DNA from: an uncultured bacterium
Lineage (GTDB): Bacteria; Bacillota; Clostridia; Lachnospirales; Lachnospiraceae
Assembly (NCBI GenBank): GCA_947088515.1
Contig: CAMUHA010000005.1
Span: forward strand, 1 to 43,233
Direction: 5' to 3'
DNA: 43,233 bases
The translations under genes were made by a program, and so were the position numbers. Shown in pieces: positions 16,206-25,173 of the stretch (the stretch's first letter is position 1; each line of letters opens with the position of its first letter). Under the pieces are notes generated by a model that saw nothing but the letters and a program-made list of their open reading frames with translations, had not been told where the DNA came from and ran no database searches.

Positions 16206-17278
16206 GAAAAGGAAGTGAAGAAGCTGAGTTAATAGAAGAAAAAGAGGCAGACTGGATTTGCGATATTGTGAAAAATACTTGTCAGAATTACAGGGGAAGA
16301 AAGATTATTCTCTGGGGGAAATTTGGCGCTGCTGAAAGAATCGCAGGGGCTTTGGATAAATTTTATGGGATTCAAGTAAGCGGTTATATTGAAAGCAATA
16401 AGCTTAAGATTAATGATTTTATTTTTTATACACCTGATTTTTTTGCAAAGGCCTGCAAGGAAGATTATTATATTGTAGTTCCCCTGGGATTTAATCCTGA
16501 CATAGTTGACACTCTGTGTAAATGCGGATTTGAAAAAAATGTGGATTATTACTATTTTGCAGAGTGCATTTTAAAACAGGAGGAGAGCTATTATGAAGAT
16601 GCCCATGGAAATAGGATTATTGGGAATGCAGGTAAAATACAAATTGTTTTCCTGGGGTTTTGTTCAACAGTAATAATTCACGAAAACGCAATACTTCCCA
16701 ATTCAGGAAAAATATACATATATAGTGAGGCTGTCCTTGAAATTGGGGCCAGAACCCAAGTAACGTTTTCGCCATATATAAGTATTGGGAAAAATGCAAA
16801 AGTCCGTATTGGTGCGGACTGTACTTTTAGAATAAGGAGTATGCTTGTAAAGCCATATGCGGAGTTTGAAACAGGAGATAAAATAACAACAGGGTCAGGC
16901 ACAATGTTGAATATATGCGAATGGTCAAAAGTGAAAATTGGGGAAGACTGTATGTTTTCCCATGATGTTAAAATATATTCGAATGATGCCCATTCTATTT
17001 TCGACCTGACAAGTGGAAAAAATATTAATTCAACAGAAGAAATATGCAAGAAAAGAAATATATTTATAGGAAACCATGTGTGGATTGGAATGTGCGTTGC
17101 AATTATGTATGGAAGTGAAATTGGAAATGGAAGTATTGTGGGAGCGGAAAGCCTTGTGAAGGGGATTGTGCCTGAAAATTGTATAGCATGTGGAAGTCCG
17201 GCAAAAGTAACCCGGCGCAATATTGCCTGGAGTAGGGAAAACTGTGCGGACGATTTACAGATATCCATGATATCATAA
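16202..17278 (+). CDS. Left-handed beta-helix (hexapeptide) acyltransferase with Rossmann-like N-terminus
   Basis: A 358-residue protein. Residues about 15-125 form an alpha/beta region (IILWGKFGAAERIAGAL, YYIVVPLGFNPDIVDTL) resembling PglD-like N-terminal sugar-binding domains. Residues about 140-345 contain hexapeptide repeats of the left-handed beta helix (ISIGKNAKVRIGADC, KVKIGEDCMFSHDVKIYSND, IFIGNHVWIGMCVAIMYGS, IVGAESLVKGIVPENC, ACGSPAKV). Such enzymes O- or N-acetylate sugars using acetyl-CoA. ATG 16202 overlaps the previous reading frame's stop, indicating coupling. The 3' end directly abuts a truncated transporter. Confidence 0.88.
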   Translation: MRKGSEEAELIEEKEADWICDIVKNTCQNYRGRKIILWGKFGAAERIAGALDKFYGIQVSGYIESNKLKINDFIFYTPDFFAKACKEDYYIVVPLGFNPDIVDTLCKCGFEKNVDYYYFAECILKQEESYYEDAHGNRIIGNAGKIQIVFLGFCSTVIIHENAILPNSGKIYIYSEAVLEIGARTQVTFSPYISIGKNAKVRIGADCTFRIRSMLVKPYAEFETGDKITTGSGTMLNICEWSKVKIGEDCMFSHDVKIYSNDAHSIFDLTSGKNINSTEEICKKRNIFIGNHVWIGMCVAIMYGSEIGNGSIVGAESLVKGIVPENCIACGSPAKVTRRNIAWSRENCADDLQISMIS

Positions 17279-17832
17279 TCAGTATTATTAGGAATATATT
17301 AATTTTTCAATTACTCATTTTGTTCTTAATCAGTCCTTCTGCATTTTTGACTCCGCTTATGGTAAGCCGTACTTTTGGAACGGAAGTTTGGCGTCTGACT
17401 ATGAGTGAAATGGTATATAGTTTTGGAATGATTGTTGGAGGAACAATTATTACATTATGGGGCGGATTTAAGAGAAAATTGAACACCACATTAGTGGCAG
17501 GCGGATTTTATGGCATTTTAATGATAGGTCTAGGAACGGCGCCTGTATTCATAGCCTATCTAATCTGTAATATGCTAATAGGAATTACGTCTCCTTGTTA
17601 CAATACGCCTATCACAGCATCTATTCAGGAAAATGTCGAAGCCAAAATGCAGGGACGTGTATTTAGCTTTATGCAAATTGCCGCTTCATGTGCATTGCCT
17701 TTGGGCATGATGTTTTTTGGACCGCTTGCTGATATTACTAATATTCAAAATCTATTAATTATTTCAGGAATTTTGGTTTTTGGCATATCTACATTTGTAT
17801 ACATAAACGGCGCGCTTAACAGGCTGTCGTGA
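17279..17832 (+). pseudogene. C-terminal fragment of an MFS transporter
   Basis: The frame is open through the end of the preceding gene. Transporter-like sequence begins at about 17281 (SIIRNILIFQLLILFLIS) and continues FLTPLMVSRTFG, GMIVGGTIITLWGG, LIGITSPCYNTPITASIQEN, MQGRVFSFMQIAASCALPLG. This matches only the last half, about six membrane segments, of a normal 400-residue drug-efflux-type MFS protein. There is no ATG or ribosome site near the junction. The fragment is probably left by a deletion or insertion that joined the glycan cluster to an older chromosomal gene. Confidence 0.75.
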
Positions 17833-17853
17833 GATAGTCTAAAAAATAAAACT

Positions 17854-17885
17854 TACCAGATGCAGGAATGTGTCTGGTATTTTTT
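17854..17885 (+). terminator. Rho-independent terminator after the MFS fragment
   Basis: TACCAGA (17854-17860) pairs with TCTGGTA (17873-17879), followed by six T. It separates the glycan cluster from the promoter of the next operon. Confidence 0.8.
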
Positions 17886-17896
17886 ATAGATTTTGT

Positions 17897-17924
17897 TTGT
17901 ATAAAATGATACAATACTTATAAT
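17897..17924 (+). promoter_or_regulatory. Sigma-A-type promoter of the Yeh-like operon
   Basis: TTGTAT (17897-17902), a 16-base spacer, then a perfect TATAAT (17919-17924). It lies about 185 bases upstream of the first gene, leaving a long untranslated leader. Confidence 0.6.
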
Positions 17925-17957
17925 AAATGGCAAATAAATTTGTCATTTATTATAGCT

Positions 17958-18047
17958 TTTTGGAGAACGGCTCCAAAATCAAAAAACGTTGCCTGACAGC
18001 GTTGTTTTTGGCTCCTGCGGTATTTTCCAAAGGTCTGTTTTGGAGCC
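17958..18047 (+). promoter_or_regulatory. Structured leader with mutually exclusive hairpins
   Basis: TTTTGGAG (17958-17965) can pair with CTCCAAAA (17971-17978). The same right arm, extended as GGCTCCAAAA (17969-17978), can instead pair over 59 bases with TTTTGGAGCC (18038-18047). The two pairings exclude each other, as in attenuators and riboswitches. No known riboswitch class was recognised and no T-tract terminator follows, so a translational or processing role is possible. Confidence 0.4.
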
Positions 18048-18108
18048 GATGGGGGTCATACCCGCGCAAATAAGGGCAATTACATATAACAAGGAAGGGA
18101 TACATAAA

Positions 18109-19218
18109 ATGCAGGAAAGTATAAAGCCGCCTGTAGAGGTGCGGTACAGGGAAGAATTGGAAGCATTAAAGAATATGGATTCGGGAAACCGGCCCCAAAA
18201 CTGGCAGATGTCGCCAAGGGCTGTGAGGACGTTTATATTGGGGAGTACAAAGGCCATTCCTTACAGGGGCGGGGAAATTGTGATTGAAAAAAAATATTTC
18301 GGCAATGATGCGTTGGTGGAGCGGTGTATCGTAACGCTGGCGGGAAACCGGGGACTTATGCTGGTGGGGGAGCCGGGAACTGCGAAAACCATGCTCTCGG
18401 AGCTTTTGTCTGCTGCTATAAGCGGAGTAAGCACTAATACCATCCAGGGCACAGCAGGGACCACAGAGGATATGATTAAGTATTCCTGGAATTACGCCCT
18501 TTTGCTTGCCAAAGGACCAGACAGACAGGCGTTGGTTCCATCTCCTTTGTATGTGGGAATGGAAAAGGGGATTCTGACAAGGTTTGAGGAAATTACCAGA
18601 ACTCCGGCGGAGATTCAGGACAGTTTAATCAGTGTCCTAAGTGATAAGGTACTGAATGTACCCGAATTGGGGGATGAGGGATTTCTCTTTGCCCGTCCCG
18701 GTTTTAATGTGATTGGAACTGCCAACACAAGGGATAAGGGAGTCAATGAAATGAGCAGCGCCCTAAAGCGTCGTTTTAATTTTGAGACGGTTATGCCGGT
18801 ACGGGAAGTGTCAATGGAGAAGCAGATTATATTAAATGAGGTGGGAAGGCTTGCTGCAGAGAGCGGTGTTTCCATGGAGCCGGACGAGGATGTGGCGGAG
18901 CTTTTAGCATCCACTTATCACGAACTGCGGGAAGGAATTTCGGCTTATGGACATCGGATTGATAAACCATCGGCAGTGATGAGTACGGCGGAGGCGGTAT
19001 CTGTTTATTATCAGACCATGCTTACCGGATATTATTATGGAGATGGAAGCATGAGCGTGGGCTGCCTGGTGCAGAATCTTGTGGGAGCCATATCCAAGGA
19101 AAATAAAGAAGATTTGGAAAAAGTGAAGGGGTATTTTAATACCGTCATTAAGGATAAGAGCGGCAGAGAGGGTGGATTATGGAAACAATACTACGAAGCC
19201 AGGAAATGGCTGAAATAA
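18109..19218 (+). CDS. MoxR-family AAA+ ATPase (YehL-like)
   Basis: A 369-residue protein from ATG 18109, chosen because AAGGAAGGG lies nine bases upstream; an open frame extends further back to 17989 without a ribosome site. The Walker A motif is GEPGTAKT (K93), the Walker B region is GILTRFEEITR, and GTANTRDKG followed by ALKRRFNFE gives the sensor and arginine-finger elements of MoxR ATPases. MoxR proteins act as chaperone-like ATPases together with vWA proteins, here the product of 21746. It is the first gene of a five-part set equivalent to E. coli yehL-M-P-Q-I. Confidence 0.92.
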   Translation: MQESIKPPVEVRYREELEALKNMDSGNRPQNWQMSPRAVRTFILGSTKAIPYRGGEIVIEKKYFGNDALVERCIVTLAGNRGLMLVGEPGTAKTMLSELLSAAISGVSTNTIQGTAGTTEDMIKYSWNYALLLAKGPDRQALVPSPLYVGMEKGILTRFEEITRTPAEIQDSLISVLSDKVLNVPELGDEGFLFARPGFNVIGTANTRDKGVNEMSSALKRRFNFETVMPVREVSMEKQIILNEVGRLAAESGVSMEPDEDVAELLASTYHELREGISAYGHRIDKPSAVMSTAEAVSVYYQTMLTGYYYGDGSMSVGCLVQNLVGAISKENKEDLEKVKGYFNTVIKDKSGREGGLWKQYYEARKWLK

Positions 19219-21662
19219 TGCTGCTGCCTGTCCGTCATCACAGTCCGGCCTGTTCCTTCCAGATACAAAAGGTAATCAGAAACTGGAAGCCTTCTGTAGT
19301 ACTGATAGAAGGGCCGGATAATGCAAACATGCTGATTCCTGTTATGGTGGATGAGGAAACAAAAGCGCCATTTGCCATTTATTATTCCTACCATGATAAG
19401 GCGGGAAAGATTACGGAGGAAAAGGAGCATTATAAGTGTTATTATCCTTTTCTTGAATATTCACCGGAGCTGACCGCCTTGCGGGAGGCTTTGCAGCTGG
19501 GAGTTCCTGCTGCGTTTATAGATTTGTCCTATGGGGATATTTTAGCGGCCTCCCAGGAGGGAAAAGGCTTGTTAAAGGCAGAGGAAAAGAGCAATTATAA
19601 CGATGACTATCTGCTTTCAAGAAACGAGTACATTGGACGTCTATGTGAAAAAGCAGGGCTTCGCAGTTTTGATGAGTTTTGGGAAAAATATTTTGAGATA
19701 AACGGACTGTATGAGGATTGCGACACCTGGTTTTCCCATCTAAGCGCCTATTGTGTGCAAGCTAGGGAAAATACACCGGAAGCAGCGCTTAAGGAGGAAG
19801 GCTGCCTGGAGAGGGAAGCGCATATGGCGGCAGGGATTATACAGTGGGCAGTACATAAAGGTAAGGTGGCGGCAGAGGGCGCCGGAAGCTTTCCAAAAGG
19901 AAAGGAAAATGAGAAGGAAATGGATAAAGGACAGGAAGAGACGGACTGTAAGGAGGGCTGGTTCAGAATTCTTGTGGTAACAGGCGGCTTTCATACGCCG
20001 GGGTTATCAGAAAGGCTTTCTCCCAAAAACTGGGAAAAAACAAAACGCCTTGGGGCAAAGTTATCCGGCAGGGTTCCTGCCAAAGACCAGAGTGTTTACC
20101 TGATGCCTTATTCCATGGAGGCGGCGGATGCTTTAAACGGTTATGCCAGCGGTATGCCCTTTGCAGGATTTTACCAGAAGATATGGGAAGGCAGAAGGGA
20201 AACAGAAGAAACATATAAAAAAGCAGTGCTTGATATGTTGGTATCTGCCGGAGGGGAGGTCAGAAAAAAAGAAGGATATTTGTCCACCTATGATGAAATC
20301 TGTGCCTGGCAGATGGCCCAGGGCTTAAGCGAGCTGCGGGGCAAGCTCCAGCCGGGAGCCTATGAACTGCTGGACGCTGTGCAGGCGTCCTATGTTAAGG
20401 GTGAGTATAACATAGCCTCCGATATGCCAGTGCGCATATTAAGAAAACTGATGACTGGACGGGGGACGGGAAAGCTCTGCGGAAAGGCGGATATGCCGCC
20501 CATTTTGCATGACTTTGAAAGCCAGTGTAAAAGCTTTGGCTTAAAGGTACATTCCACATTGGAAGCGGAAGTTACGCTCTCTATTTTTTCCGAAAAAAAA
20601 CACAGAAAAATGAGCTGCTTTTTTCACCGGATGGTATTTTTGGAAACGGCATTTGCAAGAAGGGTCAAAGGGCCTAATCTTCAGCTGAAAAGGGACCGGA
20701 ATCTGATCCGGGAAATCTGGAAATATAAATGGAATGCCCAGGTCCCTGCGGCTTTGATTGATGTGTCAGTCCATGGCGCAACCATTGAGGAGGCGGCAAT
20801 TAGCCTGGTAGGAGAGCGGCTGAAAAAAGATATGGGGGCGGGGCAGGCGGCCAGGCTTCTTACAGTGGTGTTTGAGATGAATCTGTCTGGGGCACTTGAA
20901 ACGGTTTATGAGAGGGCATATGACAGGCTGCTGGGGGATACAGATTTTTATTCGGTGGCGGACGCCCTGAAATCTTTTATGATGATGGAAGAGCTGGGCA
21001 GCCTTTATGAATCGAAACTGGAGATTTCCAAACTCCTTTATGGAGCTGTGCAGAAGCTGATTACCCTGCTGCCCTCTATGGTGACAATTAAAGATGAAAA
21101 CCTTGGAGAATGTATGGATGCCCTGAAACTTCTGTATCAGGTAACTGGAAGAATGGGCACAAATCTCTGGCAGGAAAAGGAGGCTTACTTTAATGCGCTT
21201 AACCATATGCAGGAGGATACACAGATACATCCGGGGCTTTGCGGCTGTATCCATGGAATTTTGTACGGAAGCGGCAGGGAAACATCAGGCCATGTGGAGG
21301 CGGCCTGTCTGGGATATTTAACAGGAACAAGAAAACAGCTTCTCAATACGGCGGTATTTTTCCGCGGCCTGTTTTATACGGCAAGGGATTTGATATTTAT
21401 TGGGGGGCGCATTCTGGAAATGCTGGATACATTCTTTGGTCAGGTGGAAGAGGAGGAATTTATGGAGCTTCTTCCACAGCTTCGTATGGCGTTTACTTAT
21501 TTTACGCCTGCAGAAACAGACCGGATTGCCGGCATGGCGGCAGCTCTGCATGGAAAGCGCAGGGAGGATATCACAGAGAGAGGAGAGATACTGCCGGAGT
21601 GGTCTGCCTATGGAAGAGAGCTGGATGGATATGCAAAGAAATGTATGGTGGGAGATAGGTAA
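19179..21662 (+). CDS. DUF5682 family protein (YehM-like)
   Basis: An 827-residue protein of the DUF5682 family. The signature start LLPVRHHSPACSFQIQKVI and VVLIEGPDNANMLIPVM is clear, followed by PFAIYYSYHD, a FRILVVTGGFHTPGL segment and a long helical C-terminal half. It overlaps the MoxR gene end by 40 bases, so translation is coupled. Function is unknown; homologues always travel with MoxR, vWA and SWIM proteins. Residues about 215-255 (charged, KGKENEKEMDKGQEET) look like a disordered linker. No membrane segments or known catalytic motif were seen. Confidence 0.88.
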   Translation: METILRSQEMAEIMLLPVRHHSPACSFQIQKVIRNWKPSVVLIEGPDNANMLIPVMVDEETKAPFAIYYSYHDKAGKITEEKEHYKCYYPFLEYSPELTALREALQLGVPAAFIDLSYGDILAASQEGKGLLKAEEKSNYNDDYLLSRNEYIGRLCEKAGLRSFDEFWEKYFEINGLYEDCDTWFSHLSAYCVQARENTPEAALKEEGCLEREAHMAAGIIQWAVHKGKVAAEGAGSFPKGKENEKEMDKGQEETDCKEGWFRILVVTGGFHTPGLSERLSPKNWEKTKRLGAKLSGRVPAKDQSVYLMPYSMEAADALNGYASGMPFAGFYQKIWEGRRETEETYKKAVLDMLVSAGGEVRKKEGYLSTYDEICAWQMAQGLSELRGKLQPGAYELLDAVQASYVKGEYNIASDMPVRILRKLMTGRGTGKLCGKADMPPILHDFESQCKSFGLKVHSTLEAEVTLSIFSEKKHRKMSCFFHRMVFLETAFARRVKGPNLQLKRDRNLIREIWKYKWNAQVPAALIDVSVHGATIEEAAISLVGERLKKDMGAGQAARLLTVVFEMNLSGALETVYERAYDRLLGDTDFYSVADALKSFMMMEELGSLYESKLEISKLLYGAVQKLITLLPSMVTIKDENLGECMDALKLLYQVTGRMGTNLWQEKEAYFNALNHMQEDTQIHPGLCGCIHGILYGSGRETSGHVEAACLGYLTGTRKQLLNTAVFFRGLFYTARDLIFIGGRILEMLDTFFGQVEEEEFMELLPQLRMAFTYFTPAETDRIAGMAAALHGKRREDITERGEILPEWSAYGRELDGYAKKCMVGDR

Positions 21663-21745
21663 ATTACAGTTTTGACTGTAGCATTAGAGGGATTACTGTG
21701 AACTTGCGCCTCAATTTGCAGGTTGCGAGGGAATGAGGGATTACA

Positions 21746-22867
21746 ATGGACGAACAGGAAATTTTAAACCGCTGGCGTCTGGTATTAGGCAAATATGCGG
21801 CAGGGCAGATTTCTTTTTCAGAGGGAAATCTGAATTTTATGGATATGGAGCAGGCCCTTGATTATTTATATGGAAGGGAATACGGCGAAGAACAGGAGAT
21901 ACGCAGGGATAAGACGGGAGGAAGCGAGGACTCCCAGCTAACGGTTCCCTACTGGCTTGCAAAAGTAAAAAAGCTTTTCCCAAGGCAGACTGTGGAAATA
22001 ATGGAACGTCATGCGCTGGAAAAATACAAGATGACAGAGCTTTTGACAGACCCGGAGGTATTAAGAAAGCTGGAACCGAATCAGGAGCTTCTCAAAACGA
22101 TTTTAAGCCTGAAACACATGATGAAAGGTGAAGTGCTAGCGCTTGCAAGGGAAATTGTGCGTAAAGTGGCGCAGGAGCTAATGCAGAAATTAGAGCAGGA
22201 GCTTAGACAATCCTTTTTTGGAAAGCTGAACCGCAATTCCAGCAGCCCTGTGCGCTCTGTGCGGAATCTGGACGTTAAAAAAACCATCCGTATGAATTTA
22301 AAGAACTATGATACAGAAAAAGAGCAGTTGGCATTAAAGCAGATTTATTTTAACTCCCGTATGAAAAAGTACAATACATGGCGTGTAATTATATGTGTGG
22401 ATGAGAGCGGTTCCATGCTTGATTCTGTAATTCACAGTGCAGTGATGGCGGGGATTTTTGCAAAGCTGCCTATGCTGGATACCCGGCTTGTAATTTTTGA
22501 TACCAATGTAGTGGATTTAAGCGGCTATGTGTCAGACCCGGTGGAAACACTGATGAGTATCCAGCTGGGGGGAGGCACCAATATTGCAGGGGCTCTTTCT
22601 TATTGTGAAAAACTGATTGATTTTCCTTACCGGACTATGGTGGTTCTGGTGTCAGATTTGTATGAAGGCGGCGGGTACCAGAATCTGTACAGTGTCAGCA
22701 GAGGCATAATAGAAAGCGGCGCAAGGCTGGTGGCGCTGACAGCTCTTGATATGGAGGCAAGCCCCTGTTATGACAGGAACGCGGCAGCCGCGCTTGCAGG
22801 CATGGGGGCTTTTGTGGGGGCTATGACGCCGGAAGAGCTTGCCGAATTTATTGGCAAAATCATATAA
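21746..22867 (+). CDS. vWA domain protein of the CoxE/YehP type
   Basis: A 373-residue protein, close to the length of E. coli YehP. The N-terminal 190 residues are helical. The C-terminal vWA domain has an intact metal-ion-dependent adhesion site: DESGS starting at D219, the GGGTNIAGAL threonine, and VLVSDLYEGG. Proteins of this kind partner with MoxR ATPases to remodel a client. It follows the DUF5682 gene by 83 bases and has a GAGGG ribosome site. Confidence 0.9.
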   Translation: MDEQEILNRWRLVLGKYAAGQISFSEGNLNFMDMEQALDYLYGREYGEEQEIRRDKTGGSEDSQLTVPYWLAKVKKLFPRQTVEIMERHALEKYKMTELLTDPEVLRKLEPNQELLKTILSLKHMMKGEVLALAREIVRKVAQELMQKLEQELRQSFFGKLNRNSSSPVRSVRNLDVKKTIRMNLKNYDTEKEQLALKQIYFNSRMKKYNTWRVIICVDESGSMLDSVIHSAVMAGIFAKLPMLDTRLVIFDTNVVDLSGYVSDPVETLMSIQLGGGTNIAGALSYCEKLIDFPYRTMVVLVSDLYEGGGYQNLYSVSRGIIESGARLVALTALDMEASPCYDRNAAAALAGMGAFVGAMTPEELAEFIGKII

Positions 22868-22936
22868 CGGTCTGGGGATGTGAATGAAGGAACAGTAAGC
22901 TTACAGATATAAGGGACATAAAAGTGGGGGATAGAT

Positions 22937-24715
22937 GTGAATAATTGGAAGACATTGCTGGAAAATGTGGATGACGATTATTTAACCGGTATGGCTAATA
23001 AAGGAATTGTAAAACGGGCCTATAAGGATAAGGAAGAAGGAAACTATCAGGTGCTTTCCATGGAAGAGGAAGCAAAGGTTTGTGTGGGTGGGGAGACGGT
23101 TACAGTCTGCGCTCCTTTGGGAGAGAGCAGGTGCTCCTGTCCTTCAAGAAGTATCTGTCGTCATGTGATACTTGGAATTTTAGCTCTGAAGGAACAGGCG
23201 GCAAAGGAAGAGCAGGAATCTGTAATGGAACCGGCAAACATGCCTGCGCAGGAGCAGTCCGTAAAAGAAGCAAAGGCATACACTGAAAATATACAAAAAA
23301 CAGAACAGACAACAGCAGAAAATATTGATTTGAAGAAAAAGCTTATGGAGGAAATTGCGGCTTATCCCTTTGAGTCTTTAAAAAAAATATTGGGAGGAAA
23401 GCAGCTTTTGGTAATTGCCGGACAAATAAAAGCCGGGCATAAGCCTAAAATTGACTATGCAAGCGTTATCACAGTGGAATTGCAGGAAAAGGGGCAGAAG
23501 GTTAAGCTGCTCTCCCCCCTGGAATATTCCACCTGCACCTGCCATAAAAAGGAGCTATGTACCCACAAGGCGGCAGCGCTGGTGTGGTGTAAACTGGAAG
23601 CCGGTCTTTTGCCTTCCGGGGAACTGGAAGCTGAAGTTGTGACAAAGCCGGTTTACGACAGGCAGCAGGTAAAGGAGGCAGCCGGGCAGATGCAGCTGTA
23701 TCTGGAAGAGCTTTTAAACACGGGACTGGCGAGGACTTCCCCAAGCGGGCTTGATTATATGGAACGGCTTGCCATTATCAGCCACAATGTCCGGCTTGCC
23801 AGTTTTGAAGGATACTGGAGGGCTTTGCGTGATTCCTATGAAAGCTATTTTAAAAGAAAAGCATCCTTCCGGGTGCAGACTTTAATGAGCCAGATAGCAA
23901 GGCTTTACCAGAGAACGATTCTTTTGCAAAGGGCGGAAAACGACAGCCAGATTTTGGAGCTTGCCGGAGAGTTTAAAGCGGACTATCTTCCGGCAGGCGA
24001 CTTGGAGCTTATAGGAATTGCCATGGAACATTTTGAAAGCCAGACGGGATATGAGGGAGAAACCATTTACTTTCTGGAAGAAAATACCGGACAATGGTAC
24101 ACCTTTACATCAGCAAAGCCTGTATTTTATGAAAAATCAGGAAGGCGGGGCATGGGGGAGAAGGCAAAAGCCCCATGGGGACTGCCTTTTTCCCTTGAGG
24201 ATATGGCAATATCCCGGATACATTTAACAAATGCCAAAGCAGACGGACGCAGAAGACTATCTTCCAGTCAGGAAACCAAGGGCGAACTGATAGAGCGGAA
24301 AAAGGACAGAAGGCTTCAAAGAGAGGATTTAGGCGGCTGGTATTACAGGGATTTTGATAAACTTTTTGAAGAACAGATTGATAAAAAAAAGAATTCCTGG
24401 CTAAAGGAACAAGAGGAAGATGGGGAGGCGGTATCACTGGTTTTTATCCGGCCTGATTCCTGCGAGGAGGCAGTTTTTTCGGAAGCGGAACAGAAGCTGT
24501 TTATGAGCCTTTACGATAAAGCAGGCAGAGAGATTGTGGTGGAGGTTGCTTATTCTAAAAGAGAGTCCTGGGGCATACGGTATCTGGAACGGATAACCAA
24601 CAAAAAGTTACCCTGCTTCTTAGGCAAAATATATTTTAAAGATGGGCGGATACGGATGTATCCGGTGGCAGTGTTCGGAAAGGGAGAGCTATGGGAAGAT
24701 GGAGAATTTGAGTAA
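22937..24715 (+). CDS. SWIM zinc-finger protein (YehQ-like) with two SWIM motifs
   Basis: A 592-residue protein starting at GTG 22937 after GGGGG. Two SWIM-type CxC(x5)CxH motifs are seen: C66, C68, C74, H76 (CSCPSRSICRH) and C200, C202, C208, H210 (CTCHKKELCTH). SWIM fingers bind nucleic acid or protein. The first 210 residues therefore hold both fingers and the remainder is a charged helical region. The order after the vWA gene matches the yehP-yehQ arrangement. Confidence 0.88.
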   Translation: MNNWKTLLENVDDDYLTGMANKGIVKRAYKDKEEGNYQVLSMEEEAKVCVGGETVTVCAPLGESRCSCPSRSICRHVILGILALKEQAAKEEQESVMEPANMPAQEQSVKEAKAYTENIQKTEQTTAENIDLKKKLMEEIAAYPFESLKKILGGKQLLVIAGQIKAGHKPKIDYASVITVELQEKGQKVKLLSPLEYSTCTCHKKELCTHKAAALVWCKLEAGLLPSGELEAEVVTKPVYDRQQVKEAAGQMQLYLEELLNTGLARTSPSGLDYMERLAIISHNVRLASFEGYWRALRDSYESYFKRKASFRVQTLMSQIARLYQRTILLQRAENDSQILELAGEFKADYLPAGDLELIGIAMEHFESQTGYEGETIYFLEENTGQWYTFTSAKPVFYEKSGRRGMGEKAKAPWGLPFSLEDMAISRIHLTNAKADGRRRLSSSQETKGELIERKKDRRLQREDLGGWYYRDFDKLFEEQIDKKKNSWLKEQEEDGEAVSLVFIRPDSCEEAVFSEAEQKLFMSLYDKAGREIVVEVAYSKRESWGIRYLERITNKKLPCFLGKIYFKDGRIRMYPVAVFGKGELWEDGEFE

Positions 24716-25028
24716 GGAGGAAAAGCTGGAAATGCTGCTTGGGGATGTGGAAAATCTGCTGGAAGAGCTTTTCCAAAGCGGTTTTGACACAGTCCATGAC
24801 AGCACACTGGAAGCAATGGAAAATATGACAGAGCTGACAAAGCAATATGGAATGGCATATCTGTCAGAGCTTCTGGGAGCGTTAACAAAGGGCCTTGCCC
24901 TGCGAAGGCATCAGCTGGAGAAAAGTGAGGACAAAATGGCAGAGTTTTATGCAAAGCTGAACGAATACGTATATTTATGCAAAGAAAAAACAGCCTGCGA
25001 CAGAGGAAGAAATTATTACGCATCATGA
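24699..25028 (+). CDS. Small helical protein within the Yeh-like operon
   Basis: A protein of about 109 residues, starting MENLSKEEKLEMLLGDVENL, rich in Leu, Glu and Lys and predicted to be almost entirely helical. The start at ATG 24699 overlaps the end of the SWIM gene by 17 bases and has GGAGAG upstream; an earlier ATG at 24642 lies deep inside that gene and is less likely. No family was recognised. I do not know of an equivalent gene at this position in E. coli, so it may be a lineage-specific accessory. Confidence 0.7.
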   Translation: MENLSKEEKLEMLLGDVENLLEELFQSGFDTVHDSTLEAMENMTELTKQYGMAYLSELLGALTKGLALRRHQLEKSEDKMAEFYAKLNEYVYLCKEKTACDRGRNYYAS

Positions 25029-25160
25029 GGGCGGATGCGGTACTGGAATAAAAAACAGCATCCGTCCCAGACAGAGCCCAGAGGAAAGACGGGCAGCGAA
25101 GCAGACAGGATTTCCTCTGCAGGTTTAAGGCGCTGGAAGGGCGGATGCGGTACTGGAATA
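25029..25160 (+). repeat. 22-bp direct repeat, two copies 110 bases apart
   Basis: Bases 25029-25050 and 25139-25160 are identical over 22 bases (beginning GGGCGGATGCGG). The second copy ends one base before the GGAGG ribosome site of the DUF4132 gene; the first ends in TGGAATAA. The spacing suggests a partial tandem duplication of the intergenic region. Confidence 0.8.
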
Positions 25161-25173
25161 GGAGGTAAAAATT

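Noticed and set aside
20104..20112. Nine-base match (TGCCTTATT) to the candidate guide segment
   Set aside because: It lies inside the DUF5682 coding sequence; a match this short is expected by chance and no promoter is there.
21239..21675. Two alternative plus-strand frames inside the end of the DUF5682 gene
   Set aside because: They overlap a long gene with clear family motifs and have no features of their own.
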